Part shown: positions 1 through 8,885 of the stretch, in pieces
How the letters are laid out: each line of letters opens with the position of its first letter
Numbering within the stretch: the stretch's first letter is position 1
NCBI GenBank assembly: GCA_934572465.1
Contig: CAKTLG010000019.1
Span: forward strand, 1-33,876
Origin: an uncultured Oscillospiraceae bacterium
GTDB lineage: Bacteria; Bacillota; Clostridia; Oscillospirales; Oscillospiraceae
Reading direction: 5' to 3'
Length of the DNA stretch: 33,876 bases
Made by a program: the position numbers and the translations under genes
The notes under the pieces: model-generated
What the model was told of the DNA's origin: nothing
What the model saw: only the letters and a program-made list of their open reading frames with translations
Databases searched by the model: none

Positions 1-1092
<1,092 letters not shown>

Positions 1093-1169
1093 TCTGTTCC
1101 TGCGCCGGATCATGCGGACGACGCAAAAGGGGAAGCCCGCTGCAGAAAGCCGCAGCTTTGAACGACAGA

Positions 1170-1202
1170 CTGACGCCGCTAGAATAGCGGCGTCAGTTTT
1201 TT
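1170..1202 (+). terminator. Intrinsic terminator of glnS
   Basis: A perfect 11-bp stem (CTGACGCCGCT, loop AGAAT, AGCGGCGTCAG) is followed immediately by six T. It lies 78 nt after the glnS stop. Confidence 0.95.
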
Positions 1203-1251
1203 GATGCTGTCCATTGCAGAAATCGGTATATTCCATTGACCGGCTTTCCCG

Positions 1252-1303
1252 CTCCGGCAAGCGCGGCGTTTTATCCGGCGCTGCGCCGGAGCGTCCTTTT
1301 TTT
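1252..1303 (+). terminator. Possible second terminator / GC-rich hairpin
   Basis: GCTCCGGC (1252-1259) can pair with GCCGGAGC (1285-1292). Alternatively TCCGGCG (1274-1280) pairs with CGCCGGA (1284-1290). Seven T follow at 1297-1303 after a 4-6 nt gap. It could be a backup terminator for glnS. The two mutually exclusive stems are seen; any switching role is not supported. Confidence 0.4.
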
Positions 1304-1326
1304 ACCGCGGATCGGTAAGAAAGCCT

Positions 1327-1354
1327 TTGCAAATGCCGCGCGGTGTGATATAAT
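1327..1354 (+). promoter_or_regulatory. Sigma-A-type promoter of the CoA-transferase gene
   Basis: TTGCAA (1327-1332), 16-bp spacer, consensus TATAAT (1349-1354), 51 nt before the ATG at 1406. The perfect -10 suggests strong constitutive expression. Confidence 0.8.
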
Positions 1355-1405
1355 TGTTAAAGTTTGAACAGACCCCATTTATTTGACATACAGGAGGAAG
1401 TTTCC

Positions 1406-2746
1406 ATGGACTACGCAGCCCTCTACCAGAAAAAGCTGACCAGCGCCGCCGAGGCCGTCAAGGCCGTCAAGAGCGGCGACTGGGTCGATTACGGCTGGTG
1501 CACGAACCATCCCTATACGCTCGATAAGGCGCTCGCCGCGCGTCAGAACGAGCTGCGCGACGTCAAGGTCCGCGGCGGCGTGACGATGTGGATGCCGGAG
1601 ATCTGCAAGGCGGAGGACGCGGGTGAGCATTTCACCTGGCATTCCTGGCATTGCAGCGGCATCGACCGCAAGGTCATCTCGAAGGGCATGGGCTACTTCA
1701 TCCCCATGCGCTACAGCGAGCTGCCGCGCTTCTACCGCGACGGCAACGTCACGGTAGACGTTGCCATGATCCAGGTCACGCCGATGGATAAGCACGGCAA
1801 CTTCAGCTATGCGCTCGCCTCCTCGCACCTTTCTGATATGCTCGATTGCGCCAAGACCATCATCGTCGAGGTCAACGAGAACCTGCCGTGGGTCTACGGC
1901 CTCAATGGCTGCGAGATCAATATTCAGGACGTCGACATGGTCGTCGAGGGCGAGAATCCCCCTGTGGCCCAGCTCGGCGCGGGCGGCGCGCCCACCGCGG
2001 TCGATACGGCGGTCGCCAACCTCGTCGTGCCGCAGATCCCGAACGGCGCGTGCCTGCAGCTCGGCATCGGCGGTATGCCCAACACCATCGGCTCGATGAT
2101 CGCACAGTCCGACCTGAAGGATCTCTCCGTCCACACGGAGATGTATGTCGACGGCTTTGTCGATATGGCGCTGGCCGGCAAGATCACGGGGAAGCACAAG
2201 AATCTTGACAAGGGCCGTCAGGTCTTCGCCTTTGCCGCCGGTACGCAGAAGCTCTACGATTACATGGACCGCAATCCTGACGTGATGGGCGCGCCGGTCG
2301 ACTATACGAACGACGTGCACGTCATCTCGCAGATCGACAATTTCATCTCCATCAACAACGCCATCGACTGCGATCTGTTCGGTCAGGTGAACGCCGAGTC
2401 CGCGGGCATCAAGCACATCTCCGGCACGGGCGGCCAGCTCGACTTTGCAATGGGCGCTTATCTCTCCAGGGGCGGTAAGAGCTTCATCTGTATGTCCTCG
2501 ACCGTCACGGGCAAGGACGGCACGGTCAAAAGCCGCATCGTCCCCACGCTGACGCAGGGCTCCATCTGCACCGACCCGCGCTCCTGCACGCACTACATCG
2601 TCACCGAATACGGCATGGTCAACCTCAAAGGCCTTTCGACCTGGCAGCGCGCCGAGGCGCTCATCGGCATCGCACATCCCGACTTCCGCGAGCAGCTGAT
2701 CGCCGAGGCTGAGAAAATGCACATCTGGCGCCGCAGCAACAAGTAA
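1406..2746 (+). CDS. Acetyl-CoA hydrolase/transferase family; probable butyryl-CoA:acetate CoA-transferase
   Basis: 446 residues. It probably moves CoA between an acyl-CoA and acetate in the cytoplasm, the last step of butyrate formation in many gut Clostridia. The start is ATG 1406, preceded by AGGAGGAAG; a TTG at 1364 is in frame but has no ribosome site. The N-terminal half carries [26 protein letters not shown] and QLGAGG. The C-terminal half carries QLGIGGMPN, then HTEMYVDGF, whose Glu245 fits the conserved catalytic glutamate that forms the glutamyl-CoA intermediate. [29 protein letters not shown] and [10 protein letters not shown] follow. Length fits the family (about 440-450). It is a single-gene unit with its own promoter and terminator. 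4-Hydroxybutyrate or propionate CoA-transferases are close relatives, so the family is sure and the substrate is inferred. Confidence 0.88.
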   Translation: MDYAALYQKKLTSAAEAVKAVKSGDWVDYGWCTNHPYTLDKALAARQNELRDVKVRGGVTMWMPEICKAEDAGEHFTWHSWHCSGIDRKVISKGMGYFIPMRYSELPRFYRDGNVTVDVAMIQVTPMDKHGNFSYALASSHLSDMLDCAKTIIVEVNENLPWVYGLNGCEINIQDVDMVVEGENPPVAQLGAGGAPTAVDTAVANLVVPQIPNGACLQLGIGGMPNTIGSMIAQSDLKDLSVHTEMYVDGFVDMALAGKITGKHKNLDKGRQVFAFAAGTQKLYDYMDRNPDVMGAPVDYTNDVHVISQIDNFISINNAIDCDLFGQVNAESAGIKHISGTGGQLDFAMGAYLSRGGKSFICMSSTVTGKDGTVKSRIVPTLTQGSICTDPRSCTHYIVTEYGMVNLKGLSTWQRAEALIGIAHPDFREQLIAEAEKMHIWRRSNK

Positions 2747-2760
2747 ATAAAATGTCTGGT

Positions 2761-2818
2761 CAGGCGGGGACTTTCCTTTATCGGGGAAGTCCCCGCCTGC
2801 GGCTTTGCCGCGCTTTTT
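2761..2818 (+). terminator. Terminator of the CoA-transferase gene
   Basis: A 16-bp stem (2761-2776 with 2784-2799, one G-T pair) is followed by a second short stem (GCGGC TTT GCCGC, 2799-2811) and five T at 2814-2818. The tail is less canonical than in the other terminators here. Confidence 0.75.
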
Positions 2819-2851
2819 GCTGCATCTGAAAAAAATTTCATGGAAAAATGC

Positions 2852-2880
2852 TTGAAAAACACGGAACGGTACGTTATACT
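2852..2880 (+). promoter_or_regulatory. Promoter of the carD-ispD-ispF unit
   Basis: TTGAAA (2852-2857), 17-bp spacer, TATACT (2875-2880), in an AT-rich stretch 110 nt before the carD ATG. It implies a 5' leader of about 100 nt in which I see no recognised riboswitch. Confidence 0.8.
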
Positions 2881-2990
2881 ATTTATGGGGGAATATTTCT
2901 TCCGGATATGATGTGTATTTTTTCGCTTTTCCGGCGAAAAAGGCCCGGACGGAGCGCGCCGCGTTCTGTCAGAGAGGAGGTGGGCATAGG

Positions 2991-3479
2991 ATGTTCCAGA
3001 TCGGAGACAAGGTCGTGCACCCGATGCACGGCGCGGGCGTGATCGAAAGCGTTGTGCGCGAAAAGATCAGCGGAAAGCTGACGGAGTTTTATGTGTTCAA
3101 AATGCCCATCTCCGGCTTGACGCTCAAGATCCCGACGGAGAATACCGCCGCGATCGGCGTGCGCGCCATCAAGACCTGCGACGAGATCGAGGCCGTCATT
3201 GCGCGTATCCCGCAGATGGGAGTCGATATGACGGCGAACTGGAACCACCGCTACCGCGAGAATATGGACCGGCTGAAAAGCGGAGATCTCGGCGAGGTCA
3301 GCGCTGTTATCAAAGCGCTGATGCACCGCGACAGCGAGCGCGGGCTTTCCAACGGCGAACGCAAGATGCTTCACATCGCCAAGCAGATCCTCGTATCGGA
3401 GATCGTGCTGGCGGAGGATATCGAATATCCGGCGGCGGAGAGTCGGGTCAACGCCGCGATGCTTTCAAAGGAGAGCTGA
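2991..3479 (+). CDS. carD: CarD/CdnL-family RNA polymerase-binding transcription regulator
   Basis: 162 residues. CarD-family proteins bind the RNA polymerase beta subunit through an N-terminal Tudor-like domain and stabilise open complexes, often at stable-RNA promoters. The N-terminal signature is present (MFQIGDKVVHPMHGAGVI, then LTEFYVFKMPISGLTLKIPTEN). A helical C-terminal DNA-contacting part follows, with NWNHRYRENMDRLKSGDL. Start ATG 2991 is chosen because AGAGGAGGTG lies just before it and the family begins at this point; an in-frame GTG at 2913 would add 26 atypical residues. ispD starts 4 nt after its stop, so the genes are probably cotranscribed. This carD-ispD-ispF order is seen in other Clostridia. 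Confidence 0.93.
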   Translation: MFQIGDKVVHPMHGAGVIESVVREKISGKLTEFYVFKMPISGLTLKIPTENTAAIGVRAIKTCDEIEAVIARIPQMGVDMTANWNHRYRENMDRLKSGDLGEVSAVIKALMHRDSERGLSNGERKMLHIAKQILVSEIVLAEDIEYPAAESRVNAAMLSKES

Positions 3480-3483
3480 GAAA

Positions 3484-4215
3484 ATGGGTCTGCTTCAGAA
3501 GATCTTCCGCAGGCGGCAGGAACGCACGCGCCCCTACTGTACGGCGCTGATCGCCGCCGCGGGGAGTTCGCAGCGCTTCGGTGGGGAGAATAAGCTCCTT
3601 GCGCCGCTGGACGACAGGCCGGTGCTTGCGCACACGCTGCTGGCGGTCGATCGCGCCGAGAGCATCGACGAGATCGTTATCGCCGCGCGGGACGATGAGC
3701 TTTTGCGCTATGCCGAGCTTTGCAAGACCTATGGCGTCACCAAGCCGGTCAAGGTCATCCCGGGCGGGGCGACACGGACGGAGTCCGTGCTGCGCGCCGC
3801 GCTCGAGGCGTCGCCGGAGGCGTCGCTCCTTGCCGTGCAGGACGGCGCGCGTCCGCTCGTGACGAGCGAGCTGATCGACCGTACCGTCGAAGCGGCGCGC
3901 ACGAGCTTTGCCGCCGCACCCGCCGTTCCTGTGACGGATACGATCAAGATCGCGTGCGACGGCATCGTGCAGAGCACGCCGGATCGCAGCACGCTTTTTG
4001 CCGTCCAGACGCCGCAGGTCTTCGACGCGGGGCTTTTAAAGGCAGCGCTCCAGTCCGCGCTGACGGCGGACGCCGCTGTGACGGACGACTGTGCCGCGGT
4101 GGAGCGCTTTGGCAAGGAGGTCCGCTTGACAGCGGGCGACCCTGAAAACATCAAGATCACCTCGCCGCTCGATCTGATCGTGGCGGAGGCGATTTTACAG
4201 CGCAGAGGGGAATGA
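3484..4215 (+). CDS. ispD: 2-C-methyl-D-erythritol 4-phosphate cytidylyltransferase
   Basis: 243 residues. It transfers CMP from CTP to MEP, the third step of the non-mevalonate isoprenoid pathway. Motifs in order: the nucleotide-binding loop [14 protein letters not shown] near residues 24-37, [12 protein letters not shown], the metal/CTP segment [17 protein letters not shown], and QTPQVF, ending with ITSPLDL. The first 18 residues ([18 protein letters not shown]) form a basic extension before the usual IspD start; no better internal start with a ribosome site is evident. The stop codon sits in the loop of a terminator-like hairpin (4202-4238). ispF, two steps further in the same pathway, follows. 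Confidence 0.95.
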   Translation: MGLLQKIFRRRQERTRPYCTALIAAAGSSQRFGGENKLLAPLDDRPVLAHTLLAVDRAESIDEIVIAARDDELLRYAELCKTYGVTKPVKVIPGGATRTESVLRAALEASPEASLLAVQDGARPLVTSELIDRTVEAARTSFAAAPAVPVTDTIKIACDGIVQSTPDRSTLFAVQTPQVFDAGLLKAALQSALTADAAVTDDCAAVERFGKEVRLTAGDPENIKITSPLDLIVAEAILQRRGE

Positions 4216-4238
4216 GGCATTTCCCTCTGCCTTCTTTT
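4202..4238 (+). terminator. Terminator-like hairpin spanning the ispD stop
   Basis: GCAGAGGGGAA (4202-4212) pairs with TTTCCCTCTGC (4220-4230) through 11 bp with one G-T pair. The TGA of ispD lies in the 7-nt loop. CTTCTTTT follows. It may attenuate transcription into ispF. Confidence 0.5.
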
Positions 4239-4255
4239 GGAAAGGAATGGTACAA

Positions 4256-4741
4256 ATGACGGATCTGCGCATCGGACACGGCTACGACGTGCACCAGCTG
4301 ACGGCGGGGCGCGAGCTGATCCTGGGCGGCGTCGATATCCCGTATGAAAAGGGTCTGCTCGGGCACTCGGATGCGGATGTGCTGACCCATGCGGTGATGG
4401 ACGCGCTGCTCGGCGCGGCGGCGCTTGGCGACATCGGGCAGCTGTTTCCCGATTCGGCGGCGGAGTTCGCCGGTATTTCGAGCATCGAGCTGCTGCGCCG
4501 CGTTCGCGCGCGGCTCGATGAGAGCGGCTTTGCCGTCGTCAACGTCGATGCGACCATACTGGCGCAGGCGCCGAAGCTTGCGCCCTATCGCGCGCGGATG
4601 CGCGAAGGCATCGCGCTTGCGCTCGGGATCGATGTCTCCCGCGTCAGCGTGAAGGCAACGACCGAGGAGGGGCTCGGCTTCACCGGCAGCGGCGAGGGGA
4701 TCGCCGCGCACGCCGTCGCTCTGCTGGAGCGGCAAAGCTGA
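4256..4741 (+). CDS. ispF: 2-C-methyl-D-erythritol 2,4-cyclodiphosphate synthase
   Basis: 161 residues, standard family length. It cyclises CDP-ME 2-phosphate to MEcPP with release of CMP, acting as a trimer with divalent metal. The N-terminal signature [11 protein letters not shown] supplies metal ligands Asp11 and His13. [20 protein letters not shown] supplies the third ligand His45. The DIGxxFPD signature is present as DIGQLFPD, and the end [22 protein letters not shown] is typical. ATG 4256 is preferred over the in-frame ATG 4247 because the ribosome site AAAGGA (4241-4246) abuts 4247 but is 9 nt from 4256. It lies in the carD unit but is separated from ispD by a terminator-like hairpin. 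Confidence 0.95.
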   Translation: MTDLRIGHGYDVHQLTAGRELILGGVDIPYEKGLLGHSDADVLTHAVMDALLGAAALGDIGQLFPDSAAEFAGISSIELLRRVRARLDESGFAVVNVDATILAQAPKLAPYRARMREGIALALGIDVSRVSVKATTEEGLGFTGSGEGIAAHAVALLERQS

Positions 4742-4778
4742 GAAAAAGCAAAGATCGGACCGGCCGGTCCCGCATGAG

Positions 4779-4814
4779 AAGGCCCCGTGCTTTCCCGCGC
4801 GGAGCCGGCCTTTT
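4779..4814 (+). terminator. Probable terminator after ispF
   Basis: AAGGCC plus CCG pairs with CGG plus GGCCTT across a 4-nt bulge, ending in four T. The stem is imperfect, so this is moderate support only. Confidence 0.5.
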
Positions 4815-4882
4815 GCGTTTGCTTCCTCCCGTCGTGGCACGCGTCTTTCCCTGCGCATAGTATGCCCTGAGGGGGAATCAGT

Positions 4883-5134
4883 ATGGACTATTATCTGTTT
4901 GTAGCGCGCTCGATCACGCACGCCCAGCGCATGGCGGGCGCGTTGAGCGAGGCCGGCGTGCCGTCACGGATCCGCCGCGCCGGCGCGGGCATCAGCGAGC
5001 GCGGCTGCGGATATACGCTGGAGATATCGCAGCGGAGCTTTCTCCGCGCGAGAGAGGCCTGCCGCGCGAGCGGTGTGCTGCCGACGCGCGTGCTGCTCGT
5101 TTCAGGCGGCGAAAGGCGGGAGGTGGCGCTATGA
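4883..5134 (+). CDS. DUF3343 family protein (putative sulfur/selenium carrier-like)
   Basis: 83 residues. It resembles the small DUF3343 family, which is often encoded beside or fused to TusA/YedF-like proteins and cysteine desulfurases and is suspected to take part in sulfur or selenium transfer. Visible family traits are the opening YYLFVARSITHAQRMAGALSEAG and the late Cys-Gly motif in ISERGCGYTLEIS, whose cysteine (residue 42) would be the carrier candidate. Start ATG 4883 has GAGGGGG upstream. Its TGA overlaps the ATG of the cysteine desulfurase by 4 nt, which implies translational coupling and a shared job. There is no selD or selA in the window. The biochemical role is inferred from context. 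Confidence 0.8.
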   Translation: MDYYLFVARSITHAQRMAGALSEAGVPSRIRRAGAGISERGCGYTLEISQRSFLRAREACRASGVLPTRVLLVSGGERREVAL

Positions 5135-6255
5135 TCTACCTCGACAGCGCCGCCACGACCTATCAAAAGCCCGCCGCCGTACAGCGGGCCGTCATGCAGG
5201 CGATGCGCACGATGAGCTCGCCAGGACGGGGCGGATACCCTGCCGCGCGCGCTGCCGAGGAGACGCTGTTCCGCTGCCGCACCGCGGCGGCGGAACTCTT
5301 TTCCGTTCCGTCGAGCGAGCAGGTGGTATTCACGATGAACGCGACGCACGGACTGAACATCGCCATCCGCAGCCTTGTGCGGGAGGGTGGGCGCGTCGCG
5401 GTCTCAGGCTATGAGCACAACGCCGTCACGCGGCCGCTGCACGCGCTGGATGCAGAGGTCATCGTCGCGGCCGCGCCGCTCTTTTCTCCGTCTGAAACGG
5501 TCGCCGCCTTTGCCCGCGCGCTTGACGCGGGTGCGGAAACGGCGATCTGCACGCAGGTATCGAACGTGTTCGGGGATATCCTGCCGGTCGCGGAGATCGC
5601 GCGGCTCTGCCGCGCGGCGGGCGTGCCGCTCATTGTGGATGCGTCGCAGTCCGCAGGGACGCTGCCGCTCGACTTTTCCGCGCTCGGCGCGGCGTTTGCC
5701 GCCATGCCGGGGCACAAGGGGCTTTACGGCCCGCAGGGGACGGGTCTGCTGCTCTGCGCGCATGAGGCGCTGCCGCTGCTGTACGGCGGGACGGGCAGCG
5801 AGTCGCTGCGCCAGGAGATGCCGGACTTTCTGCCAGACCGGCTGGAGGCGGGGACGCATAACGTATCGGGCATTGCCGGGCTGGAGGCGGGGATCGCCTT
5901 CGTGCGCGCGCAGCGGCCGGAGCGCATCCTGCTGCATGAACGGGCGCTGCTGCGCCGTGCCGCCGCCGCGCTGGAGGCGCTGCCGCGCGTGCGTGTTTTC
6001 CGCGCGCCGGAGGAGCCGATGCAGGCGGGAGTGCTCTCGTTCACGGTGGACGGCATGGCGAGCGAGGAGGTCGCTGACGCGATGGCGCAGCGCGGCGTCG
6101 CGCTGCGCGCGGGACTGCATTGCGCGCCCTTTGCGCATCGCACGGCGGGAACGCTGCCGGACGGCACAGTGCGCCTGAGCGTTTCCGCGTTCAACCGCGA
6201 GGCTGAGATCGATGCGATGGCCGAAGCGCTGCGCGGCATTTTGCGCGGCCGCTAA
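5131..6255 (+). CDS. Cysteine desulfurase family protein (class V aminotransferase fold)
   Basis: 374 residues. It is a PLP enzyme expected to take sulfur (or selenium) from cysteine and hold it as a persulfide. Visible are the N-terminal IYLDSAATTYQKPAAV, the Asp of LIVDASQSAGTLPLD, the PLP lysine in MPGHKGLYGPQGTG (Lys196), and the catalytic cysteine in LRAGLHCAPFAH (Cys331), with RLSVSAFN near the end. The GLHCAPxAH type places it in the group-II-like subfamily common in Clostridia rather than with IscS/NifS. No NifU or Suf genes are adjacent. It overlaps the DUF3343 gene by 4 nt, so that small protein is the best candidate for a sulfur or selenium acceptor. Confidence 0.9.
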   Translation: MIYLDSAATTYQKPAAVQRAVMQAMRTMSSPGRGGYPAARAAEETLFRCRTAAAELFSVPSSEQVVFTMNATHGLNIAIRSLVREGGRVAVSGYEHNAVTRPLHALDAEVIVAAAPLFSPSETVAAFARALDAGAETAICTQVSNVFGDILPVAEIARLCRAAGVPLIVDASQSAGTLPLDFSALGAAFAAMPGHKGLYGPQGTGLLLCAHEALPLLYGGTGSESLRQEMPDFLPDRLEAGTHNVSGIAGLEAGIAFVRAQRPERILLHERALLRRAAAALEALPRVRVFRAPEEPMQAGVLSFTVDGMASEEVADAMAQRGVALRAGLHCAPFAHRTAGTLPDGTVRLSVSAFNREAEIDAMAEALRGILRGR

Positions 6256-6293
6256 AAAAACTTGTATTTCACAGAAAATTCATGGTTCGCCCG

Positions 6294-6322
6294 TTGCAAT
6301 TTACAGCATTTTATATTAGAAT
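6294..6322 (+). promoter_or_regulatory. Promoter of the cdaA operon
   Basis: TTGCAA (6294-6299), 17-bp spacer, TAGAAT (6317-6322), 34 nt before the cdaA ATG. The surrounding stretch is AT-rich. I find no other clear promoter before 22210, so this may drive much of the long operon. Confidence 0.8.
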
Positions 6323-6355
6323 AAGTATTAACTATTGCTTAGGGGGAGCGTGCCC

Positions 6356-7243
6356 ATGGAATTTGTCATGACCGCGCTGGAAGGCTCGCTGCGCTATCTG
6401 CTGACGCTCAGGATCTTTGACTATCTGGATATCGCGCTGATGGCCTGCGGGATCTATTGGCTTTTGAAGCTGGTCGGCACGTCCAAGGTCGAGAGCTTTG
6501 GCAAGGTCGTGCTGCTGTTCCTGCTTGCGCTGATGCTCTCGGATCTGCTGCAGATGCACGGCATCTACTTCATTTTGAGCCATGTGCTCTCGCTCGGCGC
6601 ACTTTCGCTGATCGTGCTGTTCCAGCCGGAGATCCGGCGGCTGCTCGACCAGCTCGGGTCAAGCAGATGGCGCTCGTTCAATCCTTTCGCCCGCACGCAG
6701 CAGGTCTCGGCGATCGAAAACGCCATTTCGCAGACGGTGCTCGCCTGCACGGAGATGTCCAAGTCCCGCACGGGCGTGCTCATCGTATTTGAGCGGGAGA
6801 TGGTGCTTGACGATATCGCCCGCACGGGCACGATCGTCGACGCGCGCGTGAGCAGCGAGCTTCTCAAAAATATCTTCTTCGTCAAGGCCGCGATGCACGA
6901 CGGCGCCGTTATCATGCGCGACGGGCGGCTGCTCGCGGGCGGCTGCATGCTCCCGCTCTCCAAAAACGTCAATCTGAGCCGCGACCTTGGTATGCGTCAC
7001 CGCGCCGGCATCGGCATGAGCGAAAATTCCGACGCGGTGGTCGTCATCGTCTCGGAGGAAACGGGGACGATCTCGGTCGCCATCGGAGGGCTGCTCAAGC
7101 GCCACCTGATGCCCGAAACGCTGGAAAAGCTCCTCATCAACGAGCTGATACCGCAGACGACGGACGATCAGGAGGAAAAGCTCCATGTGCGGCTGCTGAA
7201 GCTGCTCCGCGCCGGAAAGGGGGACAAGCACGATGAAGTCTAA
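6356..7243 (+). CDS. cdaA: Diadenylate cyclase CdaA
   Basis: 295 residues. It is a membrane enzyme that makes cyclic di-AMP from two ATP. Three N-terminal hydrophobic segments (about residues 15-85) precede the DisA_N catalytic domain (about 105-265). The two signature motifs are intact: DGA at 182-184 (AAMHDGAVIMRDGRL) and RHR at 214-216 (LGMRHRAGIGMSE), followed by VSEETGTISVA. ATG 6356 has AGGGGGAG 8 nt upstream; the in-frame TTG at 6335 lies before that site and is rejected. The last 11 nt overlap cdaR, its usual regulator. The common third partner glmM is not in this window. Confidence 0.95.
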   Translation: MEFVMTALEGSLRYLLTLRIFDYLDIALMACGIYWLLKLVGTSKVESFGKVVLLFLLALMLSDLLQMHGIYFILSHVLSLGALSLIVLFQPEIRRLLDQLGSSRWRSFNPFARTQQVSAIENAISQTVLACTEMSKSRTGVLIVFEREMVLDDIARTGTIVDARVSSELLKNIFFVKAAMHDGAVIMRDGRLLAGGCMLPLSKNVNLSRDLGMRHRAGIGMSENSDAVVVIVSEETGTISVAIGGLLKRHLMPETLEKLLINELIPQTTDDQEEKLHVRLLKLLRAGKGDKHDEV

Positions 7244-8456
7244 GCGGCGTAAAGCGTTTTATATCTTCCTGTCCGTGCTCATCGCCTCAATGGTCTGGTT
7301 TTATGTCAACAATAACGAGGAGGTCACCATCAACGTACACGGCGTGTCGGTGGAATTCCTTAACGAAGATACGACGCTTGCGGACAAGGGACTGATGCTC
7401 GTGAACGGAGAGGACGACGCCGCGACGGTCGACCTTGAGCTGAAGGTCCCGCGCAGGCTGATGTTCCACTTCGATACCGGCAAGATCCGGCTGGTGAGCG
7501 ATCTTTCCTCCGTCACCTACGCGGGCAAGCAGTCTGTGAACTACAATATCCTGCTTCCCACCGGCGTCTCCTCGCGCGATGTGACGGTCGTTTCGCCCGC
7601 CATCCGCACCGTGCAGGTCGAGATCGGCGAGCTTTCCAAGAAGAACATCGAGATCCGGTGCAGGGTCGTCGGCAACGTGGCCGAGGGCTATATCGCAGGC
7701 GCGGTGCAGCTCAATCCCGGCGAGCTTCAGATCCGCGGCCAGCAGGAGGATATCAGCCTTGTCAGCTACGCGCAGATCACGCTGAACATTGAAAACGCGA
7801 CCTCCACGGTCATGGAGCTGCTGGACTATGAGCTCTACGGCTTCGACGACCAGATCGTCAGCAGCCGGAACATCCATCCCACGAGCGACAAGATCCAGGT
7901 GACGATGCCGGTGATGACCGTCAAGGACGTGCCGCTCAAGGTGAACTTCGTTGAGACCGCCGGCTCGCGCATCGGGAGCTATACCTGGACGCTCAGCCAC
8001 GACAGCATCACCCTCTCCGGCGACGCATCGTCGCTCGCCTCGATCGATGAGATCGTGCTGGACACGCTGGCGCTGGAGGATCTGCGCGCGGAGGAGACCT
8101 TTACCTATGAGATCCCCATTCCCGACGGGGTGAACAACCTCAGCGGCATCACGAGCGTCACGCTGACGATCAGCAGCAGCAACGTGATGACGAAGGAGGT
8201 GGAGGCCACGCACTTCAGCTTTGAGAACTTCAACGGCGAGGGCGAGGTGAGCGTGATGACCTCCACGCTGCCCGTTACGCTGCGCGGCACGGCAGAGGAT
8301 ATCGAAGCCGTGACCGCCGATCAGGTGAGCGTGGTCGCGGATCTTACAGATATTGCCGCGGACAGCGGCAGCTACACCGTCCCCGCCCACATCGAGGTGG
8401 AGGGCTATGACATCGGCGCGGTCGGCAGCTACGAGGTCACCGTCCGCATTGGATAA
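7233..8456 (+). CDS. cdaR: CdaR/YbbR-domain regulator of CdaA
   Basis: 407 residues. It is a membrane-anchored extracytoplasmic protein that binds and modulates CdaA in Firmicutes. A basic N-terminus (MKSKRRK) leads into one transmembrane segment (FYIFLSVLIASMVWFYV, about 9-25). Several tandem YbbR-like beta domains follow to the end; repeat borders are suggested by the recurring layout of EVTINVHGVSVEFLN, IEIRCRVVGNVAEGYIAG, DVPLKVNFVETAGSRIG and LPVTLRGTAEDIEAV. The ATG lies 11 nt inside cdaA, after AAAGGGGG. Low sequence conservation is normal here, and the assignment rests on topology plus operon position. Confidence 0.9.
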   Translation: MKSKRRKAFYIFLSVLIASMVWFYVNNNEEVTINVHGVSVEFLNEDTTLADKGLMLVNGEDDAATVDLELKVPRRLMFHFDTGKIRLVSDLSSVTYAGKQSVNYNILLPTGVSSRDVTVVSPAIRTVQVEIGELSKKNIEIRCRVVGNVAEGYIAGAVQLNPGELQIRGQQEDISLVSYAQITLNIENATSTVMELLDYELYGFDDQIVSSRNIHPTSDKIQVTMPVMTVKDVPLKVNFVETAGSRIGSYTWTLSHDSITLSGDASSLASIDEIVLDTLALEDLRAEETFTYEIPIPDGVNNLSGITSVTLTISSSNVMTKEVEATHFSFENFNGEGEVSVMTSTLPVTLRGTAEDIEAVTADQVSVVADLTDIAADSGSYTVPAHIEVEGYDIGAVGSYEVTVRIG

Positions 8457-8471
8457 ACCAAAGGAGAGCAC

Positions 8472-8879
8472 ATGACTCAGATCGCAACGGTTGAAAAGAT
8501 ATTGGGCGGCGGCATGGCGGAGATCTCCGTCCCGCGCAAGTCCGCCTGCGGACACGACTGTGAGGAGTGCGCCGGCTGCGGTGTTTCGGGCGCGAGCGTC
8601 CGCGCCGCCGCGCGCAACCCCATCGGTGCTGAGGTCGGGCAGAAGGTCGTGGTGGAGAGCAGCACGAAAAAGCTGCTCGGCGTGATGCTGGTGGTGTATA
8701 TCCTGCCGTTCGCGCTGTTTCTGCTCGGTTACTTCTGCACCGGCGCGCTTGCGAGCGAGGCGCTGCGCTATGGCATCGCCATTGCGGCATTTGCCGTCGG
8801 CATCGTCCCCGCCATCGTCTATGACCGGCGCATGAAGCGGACCGGCGCGCTGACGTTTACCATCGTGCGCCTCTTCTGA
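8472..8879 (+). CDS. RseC/SoxR-reducing-system family membrane protein
   Basis: 135 residues. The N-terminal domain has a cysteine cluster (ACGHDCEECAGCG: C-x3-C-x2-C-x2-C), followed by two transmembrane helices (about 75-95 and 100-118) and a short basic tail. This matches the RseC family (proteobacterial RseC controls SigE; RsxC-linked RseC helps reduce SoxR). In Firmicutes its partner is unknown; a redox or iron-sulfur role is suggested only by the cysteines. ATG 8472 has AAAGGAG. It sits 15 nt after cdaR and 6 nt before the DUF5685 gene, so it is in the same transcript. No rnf genes are visible nearby. Confidence 0.85.
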   Translation: MTQIATVEKILGGGMAEISVPRKSACGHDCEECAGCGVSGASVRAAARNPIGAEVGQKVVVESSTKKLLGVMLVVYILPFALFLLGYFCTGALASEALRYGIAIAAFAVGIVPAIVYDRRMKRTGALTFTIVRLF

Positions 8880-8885
8880 CCGGCG

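Larger units (their letters stand above)
1093..1405. other. Intergenic region between glnS and the CoA-transferase
   Basis: This 313-base gap holds the glnS terminator (1170-1202), a second GC-rich hairpin (1252-1303) and the promoter of the next gene (1327-1354). I see no convincing small ORF or RNA gene in the remainder. Confidence 0.7.

Noticed and set aside
1379..2722. A 447-codon minus-strand frame opposite the CoA-transferase gene
   Set aside because: A mirror of strong third-position GC bias. The forward protein is a clear family member; the reverse product is low-complexity and has no ribosome site.
6245..6252. GCGGCCGC palindrome at the end of the cysteine desulfurase gene
   Set aside because: It is coding sequence in GC-rich DNA, with no stem extension or T run.
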